A stretch of 64,000 nucleotides of DNA from Eriocheir sinensis (lineage: Eukaryota; Arthropoda; Malacostraca; Decapoda; Varunidae). Position numbers and translations under genes: made by a program. The DNA lies in assembly GCF_024679095.1 (NCBI RefSeq), contig NC_066513.1, positions 5,226,482-5,290,481 of the forward strand. Reading direction: 5' to 3'. Shown here in pieces: positions 58,556 to 64,000 of this stretch (positions are counted from its first letter, which is position 1; each line of letters starts with the position of its first letter). The notes beneath the pieces were generated by a model. The model did no database searches. It worked only from the letters and a program-made list of their open reading frames with translations, and had not been told where the DNA came from.

Positions 58556-59300
58556 GTGCATTTCTAGTGGCATCGCACGTGGAGCAGTTCTGGATCCATT
58601 ACTTTTCATCATCCACATCAGTGACCTTAACTGCGGTACAGCAAGTGTCATGAGCCAGTTTGCGGACGTTACAAGAATAGGAAGAATTATCAGATCAAAC
58701 CATGCCACTGTGGCACTCCAAGAGGAACTAAATGGCCTGTGTGAGTGTGCCAAGAAATGGGTGATGCAGTTCAGCACAGACAAATACAACCCCATCAATG
58801 CAGGACAAATAACCCTTAAGTAATTACACATTAAATAACAGTTCTTGACTACTCCAGCTGTGAAGGGGGTTTGGATGTGCATGTGAATCATGACCTTTGA
58901 CCCAGAAATCACTGCGTTATTGCCAGAATATGCATAAAGTCCTTTTTTCTAGGAGCTTTTGCTGTCAGAGCACAAGGGTTATCCTTAGATTGTCTGATGC
59001 TGTTTACGCCTCACCTACATAGTGCTGTACATTTTTGGTGACCCAATCATATAAATGATATAATTCTCTCGAATCAGCACAGAGAAGAGTGACCGAGATG
59101 ATCTAAGGATCTAGAAACTTAGTGTACAGAGCAAGACAAAAAATTTAACTAATATTATTAGGAAAGAGAAACTGATAGGTGATTTGTTTGAGGTTTTTAA
59201 ATGAGTTGACAGGCAATCTAGATAAAGCACTTACTTTCAAAACTATAAAAAACAGGCAACAAAGAGTCAATTAAAAACTGAAAGAACAGCCTCAAAGGGT
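58556..59300 (+). mobile_element. CR1-group LINE RT fragment, decayed
   Basis: The frame from 58566 encodes GIARGAVLDPLLFIIHISDL (a worn [13 protein letters not shown] block) and MSQFADVTRIG (worn FADDTK), then ALQEELNGLCECAKKW. Later pieces resemble the C-terminal domain. It is not the same as families 2 or 3. Confidence 0.7.
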
Positions 59301-59309
59301 CTGCGTGCG

Positions 59310-59560
59310 GGTGCAACATCCTGGAGGACCCAGCCTTGCTTTTCGCCTGCCACTACAAGCCGACAATTATCAGTCATAGTGAGTGGCCTGTATAAGACTA
59401 TCCACTTGCTATCATGAAGACCACCCATCATGTGCCAAGCAAGATGCTGGCATTATGAACACTTGTCTGTGCCATAACAGGCTGGGGCTGACCACCAGGC
59501 CCCACCAAGAAAGCCTACCGGTGCCTAAGGTTAAAATAACAAGAAAAAAATATGATACAT
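59310..59560 (+). mobile_element. SINE-1 copy, degenerate
   Basis: Contains CACTTGTCTGTGCCATAACA, GGCTGGGGCTGACCACCAGG and AAGAAAGCCTACCGGTGCCT, matching SINE-1 3' sequence. The tRNA-like head is lost. Confidence 0.7.
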
Positions 59561-59684
59561 TCTGGATTAGTAAGGAAATGGACAAATACAATAGGAAGTA
59601 TTAATTTCAGATTGGATATATTTTTTTTTTAAAGGGAGATAATTTGGTGATAAAGACCTTCTCAGGGGCTGTCATATACAAACA

Positions 59685-59915
59685 CCACCATCACCACCCC
59701 ATGATATCACCACCACTACCAATGCCACCCACATCACCACCACCATCACCGACAGCACCCTCTGATACCCCCACCACCATCACCAAGATCACCCTCTGAT
59801 ATCACCATCATCATCAACACCAACCTCTGATTTCACCATTATCATCACCACCAGACTCCACACCACCATCACCAACACCACCCTCTGATATCACCACTAC
59901 CCATATCACCACCAC
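59685..59915. repeat. CAC-rich imperfect tandem repeat
   Basis: Repeats of CACCACCATCACCAACACCA and CCCTCTGATATCACCA, about 36 bases apart (five recognisable CTCTGATATCACC blocks). It ends at the exon b donor. Confidence 0.85.
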
Positions 59916-59922
59916 GACCCAC

Positions 59923-60006
59923 CGTGGATGTGACACTGCCCGGGGTGACGGTGAGGCCCTCAGCTAGTAGTGTTTGACGCTCAGGCCAGTATTGTGTCAC
60001 CTTCAC
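59923..60006 (-). CDS. RPTP exon b: D1, YWP block
   Basis: This 84-base, phase 0-0 exon encodes 28 residues beginning VKVTQYWPERQ and ending VTPGSVTST. It completes the family motif of a basic residue followed by xxxYWP, although the usual Cys after Lys is Val here. The acceptor is CCCCATCACAG and the donor GTGGGT. A long (AC)n array lies about 50 bases upstream, and a CAC-rich tandem region begins just after the donor. Confidence 0.9.
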
Positions 60007-60054
60007 CTGTGATGGGGAGGGAACGAGTAAATGAAAACAGTGTTAGCAGGTTTG

Positions 60055-60055
<1 letters not shown>

Positions 60056-60125
<70 letters not shown>
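60056..60125. repeat. (AC)n microsatellite
   Basis: About 35 AC units, about 50 bases upstream of the exon b acceptor on the gene strand. Confidence 0.95.
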
Positions 60126-60129
<4 letters not shown>

Positions 60130-60945
60130 TGTTTGCTAAGAAAAAAAATAGAGATGAGGATGACTAATAAACTGCAGGAAGATTTAAATGAGATTCTTGA
60201 AAGGAATAAAGAATGGGAAACGGAGTTCAATAAAAAGAATTGCCATGCAAAGAAAATGGGAAAAAGTAAAAACAGACCAAGTGGATTGTACAAGATGGGA
60301 GAGACAATCATCACCTCAGTGAAAGAAGAAAAATACTGAAGCAATGTAATACAAGATACACAAACATCTGAGAAGCAAATAAACAAGATATTCGGAGAAA
60401 CATATCGTCTACTGCAAAGTATCAGAGTTGCATTTCACTCTTTGAATGGGGGCATGATGGAAATAATAACAACATCAATGATACCAAAGTTAGAGTGTGC
60501 AGCAATTGGCTGGTCACCATACAAGAAAAAGTTCATAAGGGAACTTGAAAGGATTCAAAAGATTGCGACTAAGATGGTATCAGAACTATCACGTCTGTCA
60601 TACGAGACTAGATTAGATGAACTGGGCCTACCCACACTGGAAGAAAGAAGAGAAAGAGGAGACATGATGGCGATGTACAGGAATACAAGTGGAATATAAG
60701 TGTTGGATGTAAATGATTTAATCGAAATTGAAGTGAGGAGGGAACTAAGAGGACACAATAAGAAACTGAGGACGGGGACTTGTTTGAAAGACTTAATTAA
60801 GTTCAGTTTTCCATACTAGAATGTGGACACGTTGTTGAAGTGGGCAGTGTTCATAAAGTAAAGGAAAAGCTGGACAAATATAGATTGGGAGACAGGACTG
60901 TCCGAGCTTGAGCTCAGGTCCTGTATACTACAAATAGATGTATAC
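60130..60945 (+). mobile_element. Family-2 LINE, 3' part
   Basis: LQEDLNEILERNKEWETEFN, then PKLECAAIGWSPYKKK, IQKIATKMVSELSRLSYETR and [20 protein letters not shown] are readable in long open pieces, making it the best preserved family-2 tail. It ends GAGCTTGAGCTCAGGTCCTG and TACTACAAATAG before an AC array. Confidence 0.88.
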
Positions 60946-60959
60946 ATATATGTAAATAC

Positions 60960-60974
60960 ATACACACACACACA

Positions 60975-61007
<33 letters not shown>

Positions 61008-61105
61008 ACACACAGTACCCAAAGATCGGTACTATGAGCTCTGTGCTCTACCGTAGGGGAACGGCTGGCTGTCTCGAGAGAGACCCGCAGCAGATCAAAA
61101 GGTGA

Positions 61106-61156
<51 letters not shown>

Positions 61157-61255
61157 CCCAAAGATCGGTACTATGAGCTCTGTGCTCTACCGTAGGGGAA
61201 CGGCTGGCTGTCTGGAGAGAGACCCGCAGCAGACCAAAAGGTGAATTACACACGC
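60960..61255. repeat. Duplicated 96-base segment with (AC)n arrays
   Basis: The segment TACCCAAAGATCGGTACTAT through CAGCAGATCAAAAGGTGAAT occurs twice (about 61016-61108 and 61156-61250) with two differences. Each copy is preceded by an AC array (60961-61005 and 61109-61154). Confidence 0.92.
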
Positions 61256-61269
61256 ATTTATCCCCATAC

Positions 61270-61379
61270 ACATACACATTCCTGTGAAGGATCAAAAGAA
61301 AGCCGGACACATGTAGAGGTGTAGACAGGACACTCCGATCATAGCTGAACATTTCTACTGGGTACAAAGGTAAATACAC
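61270..61379 (+). mobile_element. Family-2 LINE 3' tail, diverged, at the exon a donor
   Basis: AAAAGAAAGCCGGACACATG, GACAGGACACTCCGATCAT and GGTACAAAGGTAAATACACC align with the ends of the other family-2 copies (AAGTTGGACACG, GACAGGACTTTCGGAGC, ATTAGGTAAATAC). It stops 4 bases before the exon a donor. Confidence 0.7.
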
Positions 61380-61383
61380 CCAC

Positions 61384-61518
61384 CTTGCCACGCTCTGTTA
61401 AGTTAGCCACCATCACTATAGCAGGGCACTGAGTGTGCCACACCATTCGCCAGAATGCCCCAACCGTTTCCTCCTTTGGACCCTGAGTGGCGATGAAGGC
61501 ATCTCGGCGGCCTGGGCC
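61384..61518 (-). CDS. RPTP exon a: D1, FIATQGP / FWRMVW block
   Basis: This 135-base, phase 0-0 exon encodes 45 residues starting GPGRRDAFIATQGP, then FWRMVW, IVMVANLTERGK. These are the classical PTP motifs around the FIATQGP strand and the following helix and strand. The acceptor is a clean pyrimidine tract ending CCCTCCCAG, and the donor is GTGGGT. The previous exon, which should carry the DYINA motif, was not found between here and the window end. The intron base sequence just after the donor is already the tail of a family-2 LINE (see 61270-61379). Confidence 0.92.
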
Positions 61519-61659
61519 CTGGGAGGGGAGAGTTAGTCTGCTTGATGTGTTGTGTTCAAAGTGTTGTGGAAAGGTGGTGCAGTAAGGAAGGAGGTTTTGG
61601 ACAGCATTACTTTCTCCCAAAGGGAAAGAGAAAAGCTGTCAGCTAAAAAAGTATCAACA

Positions 61660-61808
61660 CCTATGAGTTTATTGAACAGAATTGAGTGAACTCAATAGGC
61701 GAGGTGTTGTGTTGATCACGTGGGCACCAGTGGCTAAAGTCTAGCCACTGGTGCCCACCTAACCAACACAACACCACATCTACAGATTTTGCTCAAATTA
61801 TGTTCAAT
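61660..61808. repeat. Imperfect long hairpin
   Basis: The central arms GTGGGCACCAGTGGCT (61720) and AGCCACTGGTGCCCAC (61743) are perfect, with a 7-base loop AAAGTCT. The match continues outward with gaps through GGTGTTGTGTTG / CCAACACAACACC and ATTGAACAGAATTGAG / CTCAAATTATGTTCAAT. Confidence 0.88.
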
Positions 61809-62520
61809 CAACCCATGGGTTGATTTGCCAACTGTAAATTGTAAATGAGCCAACAAGATACAGCTGTGACTTAAAAAAAAAACATAGAACAATGATCCCG
61901 TATTGGGGATTGAACCCGTTCCTTATAAGTAGAAGTCGCTGAATGAGACATATTCAGAGTTGCCAGCCCACGGGTTTTAGGTCGCAGGGCCCACGAAGCT
62001 TGAACTATTCTTTCAATTATCGTAAATTACCTGTCTTTCTCTGGGGCTTGTAATAAATACAGTTCAATACAATATATGAAACTGTTGTTCTCCTCTTTAA
62101 AAAAAATATTTCCTACATGAAAGCCCAGCGAAATCAAGCATAACTTAACTTTTTTTTTTAAATTATGTTTGTATTACAATATTTGCTGAGTACCTGGTTT
62201 TAGTGTACCAGACTCCCCTTTGACGGAATTCATCAAAAACATTAGTACAGAGTTCGGGATGAATAACTTTGTAGGGATCCGAAACTTATCGGATTGGACT
62301 TGTAATACGGCCCCTAAACCGACCTTTGTAGGAACCTGAAACTTCTCGGTTTGACTTGTAATACGGTCCTAAAGGCGCGTCCACACCAGGAATCTTTGTA
62401 TGTCAGCAATGTATCCCAGACGTTTCCCAAGTTTTTCGGGAAGCAGTTGAGTAACAACTTGGATACATTCAGGAAAGAATTGAGAAACATTGAGAGAGAA
62501 TAAATGTGTGTAATTCACCA
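61809..62520. other. Intronic or upstream, no gene seen
   Basis: A roughly 80-base near-repeat (GGATCCGAAACTTATCGG-like at 62275 and GGAACCTGAAACTTCTCGG at 62331, each followed by TTGACTTGTAATACGG-type sequence) is a short tandem duplication. No PTP exon found. Confidence 0.5.
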
Positions 62521-62525
62521 CGGAC

Positions 62526-62888
62526 TTTTTTTTTTTTTTTTTTACGTCTTGGCCTATTGCGCCGGTAGGCTCCTTCCCGGTGGATCCTGATGGTCGGTCC
62601 AAGGCTTCTTCCCGGTGGGGCCTGAGGGTCAGCTCAGCCCGTTCTGGCGCAGGCGAGTGTTTATAGTGGCGCCATCTTGCACTGCCTCATGCTGCCCTCC
62701 CGGAGCTCATCTTTAATCCTAGAATGTAGAGTCCGGGGTGATAGATGGTCTTCTGGACAGCATGTGGTTAGTTTTAAGCCACTCGGCGGCGGCTGAAAAA
62801 TCCCAACTTGGTGGCACCGGTCGGGGATTGAACTCGCCTCCTCCTGAACGCGGGGCCGTCTCGCTATCTGTTCAGCCACCGCCTCCCC
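62526..62888 (-). mobile_element. SINE-1, full-length-like, tRNA-derived head
   Basis: The minus strand starts GGGGAGGCGGTGGCTGAACA (box A region) with box B GAGTTCAATCCCCG, then a body of about 270 bases. It ends in GGGAAGGAGCCTACCGGCGC and an A run (18 T on the plus strand at 62526). This is the reference copy for the fragments at 428, 42180, 43032 and 59310. Confidence 0.88.
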
Positions 62889-63073
62889 AAACTGATCAAG
62901 TGTTGGACTCGTAAGCGCCAGCAGGTACCCTCCCGACATAAGCAAGTGCACTTTAGCGTGTATCTGTGTGTGTGTGTGTGGGTGGGTGTGGGTGTGTGGG
63001 TGTGATTTTCAAGTCTTGATAGTAAAATATAAACTATTTTTATATTCCAGTCAAATTTCATTTATATATTTAT

Positions 63074-63077
<4 letters not shown>

Positions 63078-63147
<70 letters not shown>
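63078..63147. repeat. (AG)n microsatellite
   Basis: About 35 AG units. Confidence 0.95.
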
Positions 63148-63150
<3 letters not shown>

Positions 63151-63316
63151 GAGGGGGACACCCTGACCGCTGGGAGTGACCTCCCTCAGGGGTGCGGGGA
63201 TAAAGACATCCCTCACCTCACTCACGGGGAAAAGGGATTGGGATTATAATTATCATTCATTCACATACTTCAATATCTAGCTAATTGTATGTGTGTATGC
63301 GTGTGTGTGTGTGTGT

Positions 63317-63441
<125 letters not shown>

Positions 63442-63521
63442 TATATATAAACATATACACCCACAGACACCCACCCACACCCACATCCGCATATACGAGC
63501 GCGCGAGCGCACAAAAGTTTA

Positions 63522-63552
63522 TCATGTTTTCCATCCTGGATGGAAAACATGA
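63522..63552. repeat. Short perfect hairpin
   Basis: TCATGTTTTCCATCC and GGATGGAAAACATGA are perfect 15-base inverted arms with one base between them. The remaining 450 bases to the window end hold no recognised gene. Confidence 0.9.
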
Positions 63553-64000
63553 GAAACTTCCTAACTGTTTCTCAGGACCGCCCACACCAGGAGAGTTTGT
63601 ATGGAAACTCAGCTTTGACATTTCGAAGGCGTTAATAAGGCTCGTAAAAGGATCTCCGCCTGTTGGATTATAGCTGCAGGCTGATGGAAGCTGGTATCTA
63701 TTCGTTGTATTTTGGGAGCCACGGTTCATAATAGTTCTTCAAAATCAGTGGTTGACTTTCCAAGAAAATTATTAATTAATTAAACCCTGCTCCATTAACT
63801 CTCGGCTCCGCCAAAAGTAAGTCATTCTGTAATGCTCAACTTTCTATAAACGACCGCACCCATACGCGTTTTCTTGTTTTCTTGCTCTCCAGTGAGTGCA
63901 ATAATAAATAAAACACAAGAGGCCATTGTAGCAATCTCCGCACACACCGACATCCTGAAAACAACCCTGACGTGTGGAGAGGAAACATTATTTCCCGAGG

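Noticed and set aside
62369..62602. Possible 5' phosphatase exon in 61519-64000
   Set aside because: No KNRY or DYINA-type motif with splice signals was found on the minus strand; the frames there are SINE-1 and simple repeat.

Overview
The window is eukaryotic and intron-dominated, and it looks like an arthropod, most probably a decapod crustacean. That taxonomic call is an inference from the mix of many degenerate non-LTR retrotransposons, tRNA-derived SINEs and dense (AC)n, (AG)n, (AT)n and (AAT)n microsatellites. It was not tested by database search. I see no prokaryotic operon, CRISPR array or convincing stand-alone RNA gene.

The one host gene I can support is a tandem-domain receptor-type protein tyrosine phosphatase (RPTP) on the minus strand. 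Thirteen coding exons run from 61518 down to 5399. Both ends of the gene lie outside the window: the receptor ectodomain, membrane segment and start of D1 beyond 61518, and the C-terminal exon below 5399. All splice phases match across eleven of the twelve junctions. The D1 exons (61384-61518, 59923-60006, 57860-57913, 51714-51841, 50744-50879, 47826-47975) carry FIATQGP, the YWP motif, a WPDHGVP loop and HCSAGIGRTG, the last of these rebuilt across a phase-2 intron. The D2 exons (43739-43829, 31296-31387, 29026-29145, about 23506-23532, 22283-22402, 21804-21952, 5399-5534) encode a divergent domain. Its loop reads C-R-D-G-V-T-G-C-G, without the catalytic arginine, so D2 is probably a pseudophosphatase. 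Each Cys-loop intron is followed by a 136-base exon in both domains, a trace of the ancient D1/D2 duplication.

The remaining sequence, more than 95 percent, is intronic and built from mobile and simple repeats. Family 1 is an RTE-like LINE (117-3960 minus; 38472-39125 plus). Family 2 is a CR1-group LINE with a microsatellite-like 3' tail (1-103, 4170-5290, 31633-31705, 35140-35510, 42336-43730, 52450-56225, 60130-60945, 61270-61379). Family 3 is a Jockey/CR1-group LINE in five copies (6215-7705, 22845-23250, 24840-26650, 31810-34066, 35806-38471). Family 4 is a CR1-like LINE whose ORF1 ends in an SGNH-esterase domain (16400-21366, with a 3' relative at 29344-30065). Family 5 (43990-46640, 48062-48740) and family 6 (48800-50420) are further LINEs. 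There are three SINE families, a hAT-like element full of CCGGTA motifs (56244-57722), a TA-flanked MITE (15342-15558), a roughly 1 kb TIR element (40354-41367, with a relative at 10020-10830), and several hairpin/foldback sequences.

The most unusual structure is in the D2 intron between 29026 and 23506. Palindromic 32-bp minisatellites flank roughly 700-bp inverted arms around a LINE, and one array abuts, and seems to have damaged, a short coding exon. A second striking pattern is that 3' tails of one LINE family sit directly against the splice donors of three different phosphatase exons.
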